A stretch of DNA of 64,000 nucleotides from Verrucomicrobiia bacterium (GTDB lineage: Bacteria; Verrucomicrobiota; Verrucomicrobiia; Limisphaerales; DASXHY01): assembly GCA_035629175.1 (NCBI GenBank), contig DASPIL010000017.1, positions 27,467 to 91,466 on the forward strand. The letters are read 5' to 3'. The notes below the pieces were generated by a model. That model saw only the letters and a list, made by a program, of their open reading frames with translations. It did no database searches and had not been told where the DNA came from. The position numbers and the translations under genes were made by a program. This document shows positions 43,523 through 52,339 of the stretch, piece after piece (positions within the stretch are counted from its first letter, which is position 1; each line of letters begins with the position of its first letter).

Positions 43523-44446
43523 TCAGCTGACGAACCTCGGCTCGAACACTGGCTGGGTCCCGTGTTTTCTCAGCAATTCCATGAAGCGCTGCAGGCCGCG
43601 TTTTTCGTCCGTCCCCAGATGATAATGAATGTGCCAGTTCAGGTAATCGCGTCGGAAATCCTCAGTGTAATCAGTGCGTTGGCGGATGATCGAATCCACC
43701 GTATCCAGCCCGAACGCTTTGGCTTCCCGCAACTGGCGCCGCAGCTCTGAATTTTCGATGCCGCGTTTCAGCGCCCAAACCGCATACACGAAAGGCAGGC
43801 GCATGGTCTCAAACCACGCCGCACCCAGATCCCAGATCGCGTGCTCGTGCGGACCGGTCAGCAAGTCGAGCGCGTGATCGCCGATCAACAAAACAAAATC
43901 AGGGAGCCGCTGCAAATCGCAGGCCGGCAATGGCTTGAAATCGGGTTTCAATCCGCGCTCGGCGAGGAGCACGCGCAGCAGATTGACACTCGTCAGTGAA
44001 GCGGTATCGCAGAACACCTCGCGCGCTTCCTCGATCGGATGTCGATGTGCCAGGAGCACGCTCTGGACTTCACCCAGGGAAGCGATTGCAACTCCGTCCA
44101 GGACATCGTATCGATCGTTGAACAGGACTTCCGTCACGCTCACCAGCGCCGCGTCCAGTTCGTCGTTCCGCAACATCTCCGCCAGCCGTGACGGCACATC
44201 GAATCGAACCTGGTCCTCGAGCCCGCGCGTGAGTGGAACGGCATTCAGGAATTTGACGGAGCCGACGCGGAATTTGCCGAGTGATTGCTCGAGTTGAACT
44301 TCGCGTTCACGTTCGGTGGTGATCCGATCCCGTTCCAGCCTGCGCTCCAACTCCGCCGCCGATTCTGGCGGAGCCATGCGGAGTTTAGGAATTTCGTCAG
44401 GCATATCCATGGTTTCGTTCAGGCGTGCCGGTTTCAGGTCGACCAA
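43523..44446 (-). CDS. mqnA: Chorismate dehydratase MqnA (futalosine pathway)
   Basis: First committed enzyme of the futalosine route to menaquinone, removing water from chorismate to give 3-enolpyruvyl-benzoate; cytoplasmic, 307 residues. RVGSVKFLNAVPLTRGLE (from about 60), DAALVSVTEVLFNDRY, and VLLIGDHALDL fit MqnA, and the C-terminal region has DTVDSIIRQRTDYTEDFRRDYL. The first ~58 residues are a charged, coiled-coil-like extension (ELERRLERDRITTEREREVQ) absent in most MqnA proteins, so the true start may be an internal one. Coupled with mqnE on the same strand. Confidence 0.85.
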   Translation of the reverse strand: MVDLKPARLNETMDMPDEIPKLRMAPPESAAELERRLERDRITTEREREVQLEQSLGKFRVGSVKFLNAVPLTRGLEDQVRFDVPSRLAEMLRNDELDAALVSVTEVLFNDRYDVLDGVAIASLGEVQSVLLAHRHPIEEAREVFCDTASLTSVNLLRVLLAERGLKPDFKPLPACDLQRLPDFVLLIGDHALDLLTGPHEHAIWDLGAAWFETMRLPFVYAVWALKRGIENSELRRQLREAKAFGLDTVDSIIRQRTDYTEDFRRDYLNWHIHYHLGTDEKRGLQRFMELLRKHGTQPVFEPRFVS

Positions 44447-44461
44447 CTGCGAACGCCACCT

Positions 44462-45622
44462 TCATCCGTGCACCAATTCTACCGGACCGGGAGCCACCGC
44501 AGATTCAGGTCCGAGGTCAATTGGCTCATAGAACGTATTTCGCTGCACGGGTATGCGCCCGGTCTCGCGAATCGCCTTGATCATGTCGGCCTGCGTCTGC
44601 AATTGAGGTGATGTGGCGCCAGCCATGTGAAAGATGTGTTCTTCAATGATCGTGCCGTGCAGGTCATCGGCGCCGTAATTCAACGCGACCTGAGCGAGCT
44701 TCATTCCGAGCCCCACCCAATACGCTGTGATGTGAAAAAAGTTATCGAGGTAGATTCTGCTCACCGCAATCGTGCGCAGCGCATCCATGCCGGTCGGCGG
44801 GTGCGTCACCGGAATGTCGTTGTTCTCGGGGTGATAGGCGAGGGGAATGAATCCAACGAAGCCGCCCGTCTCGTCCTGCAACGCGCGGAGTTGTCGCAGG
44901 TGATCGACCCGGTCTTCCAGGGACTCGACATGGCCGAACAGCATCGTGCAGGTGCTGCGTCCACCGAGCCGGTGCCATGTTCGATGCACATCCAAATATT
45001 CCTCTGCGGATTCCTTGCCTTTTGCGATCGCGCTGCGAACCTGCGGGCGAAAAATTTCGGCACCCCCTCCTGTCAGCGAGCTCAGCCCGGCTTCCTTCAG
45101 TTCGCTTAGAACCTCCGCAACGGATTTTTTCGCCAGCCAGGCAAGGTGGAGAATTTCAATCGCCGTGAAACATTTCAGGTGCAGGGCAGCTTTCGGGTTT
45201 CGAACTTGCGATTTAAGCGCGCTGAGCGCTTTCAGCATGTCGATGTAATAGCTAAACGGAAGGGAGGGATGCAGTCCTCCCACGATATGCAGTTCGGTGA
45301 TGCCGAGCTGGAGTGCTTCGCGGGCCTTTTCAACGATCTGCGGAACGGTGAGTTCAAAACCGTCCTTGTCGCGTTTCTTGCGGGCAAACGAACAGAACTG
45401 GCACGAGAGAATGCAGTAATTGGAATAGTTGATGTAGCGATTGACGATGTAGCTGGCTCGCGCGCCGACTTTTTTCCGGCATGCCATATCCGCGATCGCA
45501 CCGAGCGCGTTCAGGTCCCTGGTCTGGAGGAGGCGGAGTGCGTCGGAATCGGAAATGCGTTCACCTGCGGCGACCTTCTCATACAGGTCTCGCAGTTCGC
45601 TGCGTTGAACGAAAAAATGCAC
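44462..45622 (-). CDS. mqnE: Aminofutalosine synthase MqnE
   Basis: Radical SAM enzyme that joins 3-enolpyruvyl-benzoate to the ribosyl part of SAM to form aminofutalosine, cytoplasmic, 386 residues from the GTG at 45622 (GTG CAT TTT TTC; VHFFVQRSELRDLYEKV). The Fe-S motif is NYCILSCQFCSF (C-x3-C-x2-C). LHIVGGLHPSLPFSYYIDMLK, LTGGGAEIF and CTMLFGHVESLEDRVDHL are characteristic of MqnE rather than MqnC. An upstream ATG (45673) gives 17 more, non-conserved residues. MqnB/MqnC/MqnD are not in the window. Confidence 0.88.
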   Translation of the reverse strand: MHFFVQRSELRDLYEKVAAGERISDSDALRLLQTRDLNALGAIADMACRKKVGARASYIVNRYINYSNYCILSCQFCSFARKKRDKDGFELTVPQIVEKAREALQLGITELHIVGGLHPSLPFSYYIDMLKALSALKSQVRNPKAALHLKCFTAIEILHLAWLAKKSVAEVLSELKEAGLSSLTGGGAEIFRPQVRSAIAKGKESAEEYLDVHRTWHRLGGRSTCTMLFGHVESLEDRVDHLRQLRALQDETGGFVGFIPLAYHPENNDIPVTHPPTGMDALRTIAVSRIYLDNFFHITAYWVGLGMKLAQVALNYGADDLHGTIIEEHIFHMAGATSPQLQTQADMIKAIRETGRIPVQRNTFYEPIDLGPESAVAPGPVELVHG

Positions 45623-45680
45623 GCTGCAGTAAAGCAGCTTTCCCCCTGCGGTGCAAACGCAACGGCACCGCAAACCTGCG

Positions 45681-46322
45681 TTAGACGTGCGGGAGTTTCA
45701 GGCCCGCGGTTCGCGCGCGTTCGAGCAGTGATCCAAGATTCTCCAGGCAAAAACGCGACCAGGATTCGTAGGAGGAAAGGTCCTCCACAGCTTCGGCGAT
45801 CGGAATGAATTCAGGGCTGACGATTCCGCTGCGCCGTCCCACGATCGATTCGTCCGGGACCACCATCACGTGGACCACGCCGAAATGGACAAAACCGACT
45901 TCCGTGCTGTCATCGTTAATCAGGGCCACCGCGGTTTCCTGAGCATTCTCAATGGCGACTTCTTCCATGAGTTCACGTCGCATGCCTTCGCTATAGCCGG
46001 GTCCCTTTGAAAACAGGCCAGTGTCTTCTTCGGAAATGTGGCCGCCGATGCCGACCGAGTACAGCCCGTGCAAGCGGGTTTCGCCGCCACCTTTTCCCCG
46101 CCTATAACGCAGGATGCGATCGTTGCAGAAGATCAGCACATACGGAATCAGCTGCTTATGGCTGCGGTCATTCTCCGCCTCGCTGCGGTTGAGGTAGGTG
46201 ATGTTGGCCGACGCGGTGAGAACGGGGAGATATCGGTCCACATCGGGGCTGATCCCCTGGAAAACTCCGAGGCTTTCCAGGAGGGTTCGTTGAAAACAGA
46301 GCACGCGTTCTTCGGTCGCCAT
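45681..46322 (-). CDS. Nudix-superfamily protein
   Basis: 213 residues from the ATG at 46322 (MATEERVLCF); ATGs at 46334 and 46337 are also in frame. It contains GGHISEEDTGLFSKGPGYSEGMRRELMEEVAIE, a Nudix box with a longer insert between the glycine pair and the REL-x-EE part. From experience the sequence type is often labelled 'phosphoesterase' or 'Nudix hydrolase-like' and its substrate is unknown. It lies upstream of mqnE on the same strand with a 58-base gap, and may belong to the same transcript. Confidence 0.72.
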   Translation of the reverse strand: MATEERVLCFQRTLLESLGVFQGISPDVDRYLPVLTASANITYLNRSEAENDRSHKQLIPYVLIFCNDRILRYRRGKGGGETRLHGLYSVGIGGHISEEDTGLFSKGPGYSEGMRRELMEEVAIENAQETAVALINDDSTEVGFVHFGVVHVMVVPDESIVGRRSGIVSPEFIPIAEAVEDLSSYESWSRFCLENLGSLLERARTAGLKLPHV

Positions 46323-46380
46323 AATGGGCCGCATCATGGCTGGGCGCGCTCTCGTTTCACGAGAAAAATTTCAGCTTTCG

Positions 46381-46929
46381 TCACCGCGCAGCAGACGTGT
46401 TGACCGGGGCTTCCACGAGGGACTTGATCGTCGCCAGTCCTTTTTCAAAGTCGCCACCGATCATTTTATCGCAATCCACAAACAGGCTGAACGCCTTGCC
46501 CACGAAGTTATTGGTTCCTGACATGGTCCACGTGACCCGCGTGCTGTCCGCCTCGGGCGTAAAGGTGAACTCCGTGTCGTTGACAGCTTTCATGGGGCGA
46601 AGGAATTCCAGGCGCATCCGAATCCGCTCGGAGGGGACGCTCTCAGTGATCGTCATGGTTCCTTCGCCTACCTTGCTGTTGCCCGCCCACGACATCGTCG
46701 CTCCCGCTCCGCTCTCCGCTCCGCTGAAAGCATTTTTTGCGTTGGGATCCAATTTCGCCCAGGGCGACCAGGCGTCCCACTTGTGCAGGTCGTTGACATG
46801 TTCGAACACTCTCTGCGGTGGCGCGGACATTGTTGCGGACCGAGTCACGCGGAACTGCGCAGGCCGGGTCGCTATGACTATGGCGAGCCCGATAATTACG
46901 ACGGCGGCGATGATCAGAGCAATTTTCAT
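46381..46929 (-). CDS. SRPBCC/START-like protein with N-terminal membrane helix
   Basis: 182 residues. Residues 1-22 form a hydrophobic anchor (IALIIAAVVIIGLAIVIA); the rest is a polyketide-cyclase/SRPBCC fold (FRVTRSATMSAPPQRVFEHVNDLHKWDAWSPWA, TRVTWTMSGTNNF, CDKMIGGDFEKGLATIKSLVE). The fold binds a small hydrophobic ligand in a deep cavity. It closes the six-gene minus-strand set that begins with the YCII gene. Role unknown. Confidence 0.82.
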   Translation of the reverse strand: MKIALIIAAVVIIGLAIVIATRPAQFRVTRSATMSAPPQRVFEHVNDLHKWDAWSPWAKLDPNAKNAFSGAESGAGATMSWAGNSKVGEGTMTITESVPSERIRMRLEFLRPMKAVNDTEFTFTPEADSTRVTWTMSGTNNFVGKAFSLFVDCDKMIGGDFEKGLATIKSLVEAPVNTSAAR

Positions 46930-46961
46930 GAGTTGGGATTGGTTACGGTTGAGTTGAATGG

Positions 46962-47258
46962 TCAGCCGCCCGCCATGGCTCCGACGACGAGAAATGGTTC
47001 CTGACCCTCGACGACGGGTTGAGGCAAAACGGTTTCGGCAGATTCATTTGAAAAATCTTCCTTGCAGGCGAAGAAGCGAATGAACGGGCGGCGGCGCAGG
47101 GTGCCATGATCGCGAATGGTGCCCCGCAACACAGGGTGGCGCGCCTCGAGCGCATCGAGGATCGCGCCAACAGTCACAGGCGCCGGGATGTCCAAGTGAA
47201 CCTCAGCGTCTGTGCGCGCAAGATTCCGCAGGTGAAATGGGAGGACAACGCGGATCAT
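46962..47258 (-). CDS. MoaD/ThiS-like sulfur-carrier protein
   Basis: 98-residue beta-grasp protein. [35 protein letters not shown] and the C-terminal GAMAGG indicate a MoaD/ThiS-type carrier whose terminal Gly-Gly may be thiocarboxylated. No MoeB/ThiF activating enzyme is near. Its position 13 bases after the BNR-repeat gene matches a pairing commonly seen in bacterial genomes. ATG at 47258; the frame is open further upstream as a shadow of the BNR gene. Confidence 0.82.
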   Translation of the reverse strand: MIRVVLPFHLRNLARTDAEVHLDIPAPVTVGAILDALEARHPVLRGTIRDHGTLRRRPFIRFFACKEDFSNESAETVLPQPVVEGQEPFLVVGAMAGG

Positions 47259-47271
47259 GGAAATCCGTTTC

Positions 47272-48438
47272 TTACGCGATGGTCTGAACTTCCACTGAGA
47301 GCACCGCGGGAAGATCACGGACAATCGGCGCCCAATGATCGCCGCTGTCTGCGGAGCAATACACCTGCCCGCCCGTGGTTCCGAAGTAGATACCACAAGG
47401 CTCCAGCGCGTCCACCGCCATGGCATCACGCAGGATGTTTACATAACAGTCCTTCTGCGGAAGGCCGTTCGTGAGGGGTTCCCACTCGTTGCCGCCGCTG
47501 CGGCTGCGATACACCCTCAATTTTCCATCCGGCGGGAAATGCTCGGAATCGCTTTTGATCGGGACCACGTAGATCGTTTCGGGTTCATGCGCGTGAACGT
47601 CGATTGGGAAGCCGAAATCGCTCGGCAGATTTCCGCTCACTTCGTGCCATTGATCGCCTGCATTGTCCGATCGCATCACGTCCCAATGTTTTTGCATGAA
47701 CAGCACACCGGGTTTGGAGCGATGCATTGCGATGCGATGGACGCAGTGGCCCACTTCCGCTTCGGAATCGGGCAACTCGTAATTTGATTTCAGGCCGCGG
47801 TTGATGGGCTTCCATGTCTCGCCACCATCATCCGTGCGGAACGCCCCGGCGGCCGAGATCGCAATGAACATTCTTTTGGCGTCGGTGGGATCGAGAATGA
47901 TCGTGTGCAATCCAAGGCCGCCTGCCCCAGGCTGCCACAGGTGACCCTTGGCCTGTCGCAATCCCGCCAGTTCCTTCCAGGTTTTGCCGCCATCAATCGT
48001 CTTGAACATCGCCGCGTCTTCCACGCCCGCAAACGCGATGTCGGGATTTTCCAAAGAGGGTTCAATATGCCAGACGCGTTTGAATTCCCAGGGATGCTGC
48101 GTTCCGTCGTACCACTTGTGGGTTCCGACCTGTCCTTCGTAGAGGAACATGTTGCTTTCTCCCTTGGGGAATCCGTCCGGCCCCATGAGATCCTCCGGTT
48201 TGGTCCCGGGCGGATTCCATGTTTTCCCGCCATCATCGGATCGCTGGATGATCTGCCCGAACCAGCCGCTGGATTGGGATGCGTAAATGCGGTTGGGATC
48301 GGCGGGTGAACCTTTGATGTGATAAATTTCCCAGCCTGCGAAATGCGGGCCGCTGACTTCCCAATTTTTCCGCTGGCCATCCGAGGTGAGCGTGAATGCG
48401 CCCTTTTTCGTGCCGACAAGAACTCTGATTTTGCTCAT
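47272..48438 (-). CDS. BNR/Asp-box repeat protein (exo-alpha-sialidase-like beta-propeller)
   Basis: 388 residues forming a beta-propeller. Several Asp-boxes are visible, S-x-D-x-G-x-x-W type: [43 protein letters not shown], and [10 protein letters not shown]. No signal peptide is present, so it would act inside the cell, unlike true sialidases, and the catalytic Arg triad of sialidases is not evident; annotation as glycosyl hydrolase is uncertain. Followed by the MoaD-like gene. Confidence 0.8.
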   Translation of the reverse strand: MSKIRVLVGTKKGAFTLTSDGQRKNWEVSGPHFAGWEIYHIKGSPADPNRIYASQSSGWFGQIIQRSDDGGKTWNPPGTKPEDLMGPDGFPKGESNMFLYEGQVGTHKWYDGTQHPWEFKRVWHIEPSLENPDIAFAGVEDAAMFKTIDGGKTWKELAGLRQAKGHLWQPGAGGLGLHTIILDPTDAKRMFIAISAAGAFRTDDGGETWKPINRGLKSNYELPDSEAEVGHCVHRIAMHRSKPGVLFMQKHWDVMRSDNAGDQWHEVSGNLPSDFGFPIDVHAHEPETIYVVPIKSDSEHFPPDGKLRVYRSRSGGNEWEPLTNGLPQKDCYVNILRDAMAVDALEPCGIYFGTTGGQVYCSADSGDHWAPIVRDLPAVLSVEVQTIA

Positions 48439-48460
48439 ACGCCTGTTTCTCCTTGGGCCA

Positions 48461-48892
48461 TCAGGGAATCACGCTGACCATCCAGCCGATTCCGAACTTG
48501 TCCTTCAACATCCCGAAGCACGGTGACCAGAATGTTTTCGTCAAAGGCATTTCGACTGTTCCGCCGGCGGCAAGTGCGTTGAACGCGCGGTGCGCTTCTG
48601 CTTCCTCTGGGACGGCAAGCGACAATGAAAATCCCTCGAACTGGGTCGCACCATTGGAGCAGCCGTCCGAAGCCATCACCACTGATTCACCGATCCGAAA
48701 ACTGCAGTGCATGATCTTTTCGTCGAAGCCGGGCGGCACCATGCCGGGAGGAGGGGCTTCGGGACTTTCCTTGTAGCGCATCATCATTTCCACCCGGGCA
48801 CCGACCGCCTGCCGATAGAAGTCGAGCGCCTGCTCGCAGTTTCCATTGAAGAACAGGTAGGCCTGAACAAGCGATTGTTTTGTTGCGTTCAT
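48461..48892 (-). CDS. VOC-family protein, PhnB-like
   Basis: 143 residues of the vicinal-oxygen-chelate (glyoxalase/bleomycin resistance) fold, similar to Phn[32 protein letters not shown] and [19 protein letters not shown] are typical. Residues expected for metal binding in PhnB are not conserved well enough to predict an enzymatic role. Lies in the minus-strand set with DUF1428 and YCII-type proteins, which often occur together. Confidence 0.85.
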   Translation of the reverse strand: MNATKQSLVQAYLFFNGNCEQALDFYRQAVGARVEMMMRYKESPEAPPPGMVPPGFDEKIMHCSFRIGESVVMASDGCSNGATQFEGFSLSLAVPEEAEAHRAFNALAAGGTVEMPLTKTFWSPCFGMLKDKFGIGWMVSVIP

Positions 48893-48918
48893 CAGAAGAA
48901 TTTTCTGGAGTTTTCTTA

Positions 48919-49281
48919 TCAGACCTCAACGAGGGTTTCGAATCCGCCATAGGTCATCCGCTTGCAATCAAACGGCATGTCCTTGGCCTCTCCCATCTCC
49001 GAGATTCGAGGGTCCTTCATGACCTTGGCGTTGACCTTGTCGCGATGCGCGCGGGACTTGTAGACGATGTAGGCGAAGATGATGGTCTCGCCTGGCTTTG
49101 CTTTGGCGATGCGGGTGAACGGCACGCCGTACTGCGGGTTCAGGTCATCCCCGACACATTCCTTGTAGTCGAGCGCGCCATGCTCCATCCATATCTTGCT
49201 GGCCTTCTTGGCGATCTTGCGATAGGCGGCGACGTTCTTTGTGGCGATCGGGATAACGAATCCATCAACGTAGGTAGCCAT
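48919..49281 (-). CDS. DUF1428 family protein
   Basis: 120 residues, cytoplasmic, alpha/beta ferredoxin-like barrel of the DUF1428 family (YDHXT-type). YVDGFVIPIATKNVAAYRKIA, WMEHGALDYKECVGDD, TIIFAYIVYKSRAHRD and DPRISE are the family signature. Function not established; members are common next to VOC and YCII genes. ATG at 49281, 22 bases after the YCII stop. Confidence 0.88.
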   Translation of the reverse strand: MATYVDGFVIPIATKNVAAYRKIAKKASKIWMEHGALDYKECVGDDLNPQYGVPFTRIAKAKPGETIIFAYIVYKSRAHRDKVNAKVMKDPRISEMGEAKDMPFDCKRMTYGGFETLVEV

Positions 49282-49303
49282 AATATTTAATTGAGGTAAG
49301 GGG

Positions 49304-49702
49304 TTAGTGTTGAGCGATGTGGAGTTCTGTTTTTGATTCGTCGGCGAGCGGGCATTCTGCAGCGACGGGGCGGACTTCGACGACGGCTCCGAATGGCAAA
49401 CCGGGGCATTTGCGAGCGATCGCCTCGGCCTCTGCCATGGTTTTCACCTTGAGAAGGAAGTATCCGGCAATGGTTTCCTTGGTCTCGACGAACGGTCCGT
49501 CCGCGCAAACTCTTCCGTTCGAGACGACCCGGCCTTCCCGCTCCAGAGGGTTTCCAGCGAGGGCGGTTCCGGAGTCCACGAGGCCCTTGAACCAGGCCAT
49601 CCATTGATCCGCCACCTGCTGCATTTGCGCCGGGGAAAGACCTTTTTGCCAGTCAGTGCCGCGGAACAGCAGCATATATCCATTGTCCGATTTTGTGTTC
49701 AT
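49304..49702 (-). CDS. YCII/DGPF-domain protein
   Basis: 132 residues. The core is YMLLFRGTDWQKGLSP, then GRVCADGPFVETKETIAGYFLL, with the DGPF-x-E-x-KE motif that names the family. The ATG at 49702 (MNTKSDNGYM) is preferred; the open frame continues upstream with no homology. First gene of the minus-strand set. DGPF proteins frequently accompany ECF sigma factors; here the sigma gene (50009) is divergent and belongs to another subfamily. Confidence 0.85.
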   Translation of the reverse strand: MNTKSDNGYMLLFRGTDWQKGLSPAQMQQVADQWMAWFKGLVDSGTALAGNPLEREGRVVSNGRVCADGPFVETKETIAGYFLLKVKTMAEAEAIARKCPGLPFGAVVEVRPVAAECPLADESKTELHIAQH

Positions 49703-50008
49703 GATCGTTTCGTTGTTCTGATTTGTAATTGTATCACTGGTAAAACGAACGGGCTGCTGGTTCCAGGACATCACCCCTGCAGATTTGTAAGAATTTTCCT
49801 GATGCCCGATCCAGTGCAGACAAAGTCCCCGTGCGATTGGAAGCCATGGGTCATGCCGCATTTTCCAGAGGGGGTAAGAGCAGTCAAGGAATTTGCCTGA
49901 CACCTAAAGCCGGCACACACGATGCCGTTCCACGGCTGAGAGCGGGGAGTGTCGAAGGAGGAACTCACGGCGTGCGTGACTTCAGTCCTGTCGTCCTGTC
50001 TAATCGCC

Positions 50009-50581
50009 ATGGAATCGCTCGTGAAGGAGCCCACGCTAGAGCAAACACAGCCGGCCGGCGACGGAACGTCGCCAGGACTGGGGGACTTCACGAACGTTTA
50101 CGAGGAGCACAGCCGCGCCATTTATTACCTTTCGCTGCGATTCCTGGGTGATCCGCAGAAGGCGGAGGATGCGACGCATGACGTTTTCCTAAAGGCCTTT
50201 CGAAAACTGGATCAATTTCGGAGGGAGTCCTCGTGCCGCACGTGGCTGTATCGAATCGCCATCAACCATTGCCGCAACCTCCAGCAGACCTGGTCTGGCC
50301 GGCACATTTTCAGCAATGCCGACGAGGCAGTTTGGGAAACCGCGGTTGCCCGGACTGATTCCCCTTTGCGCGTGCTTGAAACCAAGGAGCTCGGGCAGCG
50401 GATCCAGAGAACGCTGGAAGCGTTGCCAGAGGAGTATCGGCTCCTGCTGCTCCTCGTGGCGGATGAAGAGCTGAGCTACGAGGAGATCGGCACGCTGACG
50501 GAACAATCGTCCGACGCCATCCGGGGAAAACTGCATCGCGCACGCAAGGCTTTCGCCGCGCTTTTTGAGAAGAACGGGTGA
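50009..50581 (+). CDS. ECF RNA polymerase sigma factor
   Basis: 190 residues from the ATG at 50009 (MESLVKEPTLE); a GTG at 49949 would add 20 residues. Region 2 is VYEEHSRAIYYLSLRFLGDPQKAEDATHDVFLKAF, and region 4 has LEALPEEYRLLLLLVADEELSYEEIGTLTEQSSDAIRGKLHRARKAF. It begins an operon of eleven genes that are joined by 4-base overlaps almost throughout, and may direct its transcription. No classical anti-sigma factor (ZAS or membrane) is recognised, unless the small protein that follows acts as one. Confidence 0.85.
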   Translation: MESLVKEPTLEQTQPAGDGTSPGLGDFTNVYEEHSRAIYYLSLRFLGDPQKAEDATHDVFLKAFRKLDQFRRESSCRTWLYRIAINHCRNLQQTWSGRHIFSNADEAVWETAVARTDSPLRVLETKELGQRIQRTLEALPEEYRLLLLLVADEELSYEEIGTLTEQSSDAIRGKLHRARKAFAALFEKNG

Positions 50582-50583
50582 GT

Positions 50584-50808
50584 ATGAAACAACAAAGCAA
50601 ACTGAGATCGGAAGAAAAACAGGAAGCGACGCACCACAGCCAGGAATCACAAGGGCAACAGTTTGCCAGTCCTGAGGAGCTGTTGCGTTTCGATGCCGCA
50701 AAGACTCGTGTTCCATCGTCAATCGCCGAGCGGTTGCAGCAAACGATTTCCAAGGAACCCTCGGCGCCCAAAGCAAGCTGGTTGCGGCGCCTTTTTCCAA
50801 ATCTATGA
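50584..50808 (+). CDS. Small hydrophilic protein after ECF sigma factor
   Basis: 74 residues from the ATG at 50584 (a GTG at 50578 overlapping the sigma stop is the alternative). Gln/Glu/Ser-rich first half, then ELLRFDAAKTRVPSSIAERL and a basic-aromatic end SWLRRLFPNL. It has no CxxC zinc motif, so it is not a ZAS anti-sigma factor. A similar short protein is found at this spot in other Verrucomicrobia as far as I recall. Candidate regulator or adaptor. ATGA overlap with the next gene (50805-50808). Confidence 0.65.
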   Translation: MKQQSKLRSEEKQEATHHSQESQGQQFASPEELLRFDAAKTRVPSSIAERLQQTISKEPSAPKASWLRRLFPNL

Positions 50809-51473
50809 AACGCTTCCTGATCAGTCTTCTCTCATCGATGCCTCCGGGTCCGCGGTTCCTCGTGCTATTCTACGCGCTGACATTTCCGCTCGTTTTGGCC
50901 GGCCGGGTGCCAGCGCTGAACCCGGTGGGCATTGTATATCAATGGTTGGGGCTGGATCCGGTGTCGATCTGGGACGGCCAGGTGTGGCGCCTGGTTACTT
51001 ACGCATTCTTTCCCGCCGGAATTGTTGATTGGGCCGTGAGCCTGTTCTGGCTCGTTACGCTGGCGATGGTACTGGGGCGCAGTTTCTCATCGAGTGGCTT
51101 CCTGGCCTACTGCCTCATGTGCGCGGCGGCGGGTGGGCTGCCATTAGTATGCATATTTCCGGGCGCCAGCATTGGCATTGTAACTTGTGTGCCGCTCATC
51201 TTCGGTTTGCTGGTTGCATGGGAACGTTTATATGGCCGGGAACGGATTCTGATGCTCGGCATTGGAGAAGTGTCGGTCCGGCATGCTGCGATTGTGGTCG
51301 GCGTGATCAACGTCGCAGTCATTGTGTTTTGCGCAGGGCTCCTGGTCACATCGTCCTTGCTGTGCGGCGGAGTGGCCGGCTTCCTTTATTTCACACTCGG
51401 GCGCCGCAATGTCATGAAAGGTCGCAGCCGGGTCGTGGATTCATCGGAACGCATGGCGCGATTGGAATTATGA
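50805..51473 (+). CDS. Rhomboid-like membrane protein, probably inactive
   Basis: 222 residues with about six membrane segments. The WRLVTYAFFPAGIVDW segment equals the rhomboid WR motif and TM2, but the HxxxN catalytic-helper residues are replaced (P/D/S). The serine region reads GASIGIVT rather than GxSG, and the TM6 His is lost (LLCGGVAGFLYF instead of HLGG). It therefore looks like a rhomboid pseudoprotease, perhaps binding membrane proteins. Coupled by overlaps to the small protein before and the radical SAM gene after (ATGA 51470-51473). Confidence 0.75.
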   Translation: MKRFLISLLSSMPPGPRFLVLFYALTFPLVLAGRVPALNPVGIVYQWLGLDPVSIWDGQVWRLVTYAFFPAGIVDWAVSLFWLVTLAMVLGRSFSSSGFLAYCLMCAAAGGLPLVCIFPGASIGIVTCVPLIFGLLVAWERLYGRERILMLGIGEVSVRHAAIVVGVINVAVIVFCAGLLVTSSLLCGGVAGFLYFTLGRRNVMKGRSRVVDSSERMARLEL

Positions 51474-52339
51474 ACACGTTGGAGGCTTCCCGAATTCCCA
51501 CGCAGGGTGCAACGCGTTGTGCGCTGGCACGCGGGCGCGTCCCGTTCGCCCGCGCGGCACTGGCTTCCTGCACGCTTTGCGCCCATGCATGCGGCGTCAA
51601 TCGCCTGAGAGGTCCCGCTGGCCTTTGTCATGCGGGCGGGCATGCGAGGATCTTCAGTGCGCAGGTAGAGGTCTCGGATGAGCTGGAATTGGTTCCCACG
51701 TTTGCGCTGGCATTCAGCGGTTGTGATCTCCGTTGCGACTTCTGCATCACGGGCGCGCCCAGTTGGAATCCGCGGCTCGGCGAGCTGTTCGATGCTGCAC
51801 GCTTGTCGAGCCGCATTCAGCGGGCCCTCGAAGAGGGTGCGCGATCGGTCATGTTTCTGGGCGGGGAACCGACAGTGCACCTGCCGGATGTGCTTGAGCT
51901 GGTGGCTGAACTTCCCGGCTCTGCGAAGCTGGTTTGGAAAACCAACGCGCATGGATCCGCGCAAAGCCGGGAGTGGCTGGAAAACGTGTTTGATGTCTGG
52001 CTTGCCGATTACAAGTTTGGCAACGACACCTGCGCGGAGCGACTGGCGCACGTTCGCAATTACAATTCCGTCGTTCGCGAAAACCTGCTCTGGGCTGCGT
52101 CGCACTCGGACCTGATCATTCGCCACCTGCTCATGCCCGGCCATCTGGATTGCTGCTGGCGATCGGTCGCCGAATGGATCGCGTGCCACCTGCCATCGAT
52201 TCGCGTGAATCTCCGCAGCGGGTTTTGGCCCGCGTGGAAGGCCGCGCGTCACGCGGAATTGCGCGGAACCGTTGGACGCGTGGAGGCGGAACGCGCGAGC
52301 GACATCGCGCGCGAGTTGAACCTGCGGTTGATCGAATGA
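51470..52339 (+). CDS. Radical SAM protein, PflX/COG1313-like
   Basis: 289 residues. The N-terminal CTLCAHACGVNRLRGPAGLCHAG cysteine cluster (C-x2-C-x3-C and a later C) is typical of COG1313 PflX-like proteins. The radical SAM site is FSGCDLRCDFC (C-x3-C-x2-C) near 85-95, followed by SVMFLGGEPTVHLPDVLEL. These proteins resemble glycyl-radical activating enzymes, but no glycyl radical enzyme is near, so the target might be another component of this operon. ATGA overlaps at both ends (51470-51473 and 52336-52339). Confidence 0.82.
   Translation: MNTLEASRIPTQGATRCALARGRVPFARAALASCTLCAHACGVNRLRGPAGLCHAGGHARIFSAQVEVSDELELVPTFALAFSGCDLRCDFCITGAPSWNPRLGELFDAARLSSRIQRALEEGARSVMFLGGEPTVHLPDVLELVAELPGSAKLVWKTNAHGSAQSREWLENVFDVWLADYKFGNDTCAERLAHVRNYNSVVRENLLWAASHSDLIIRHLLMPGHLDCCWRSVAEWIACHLPSIRVNLRSGFWPAWKAARHAELRGTVGRVEAERASDIARELNLRLIE

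Noticed and set aside
47272..48438. Secreted sialidase
   Set aside because: Asp-boxes are present but there is no signal peptide and no clear sialidase catalytic residues; only the propeller fold is supported.
49304..50581. YCII/DGPF gene next to an ECF sigma factor as an ECF42-type pair
   Set aside because: The sigma gene is divergent, about 190 residues long and lacks the long C-terminal extension of ECF42 proteins; it is coupled to the Ycf46 chain instead.
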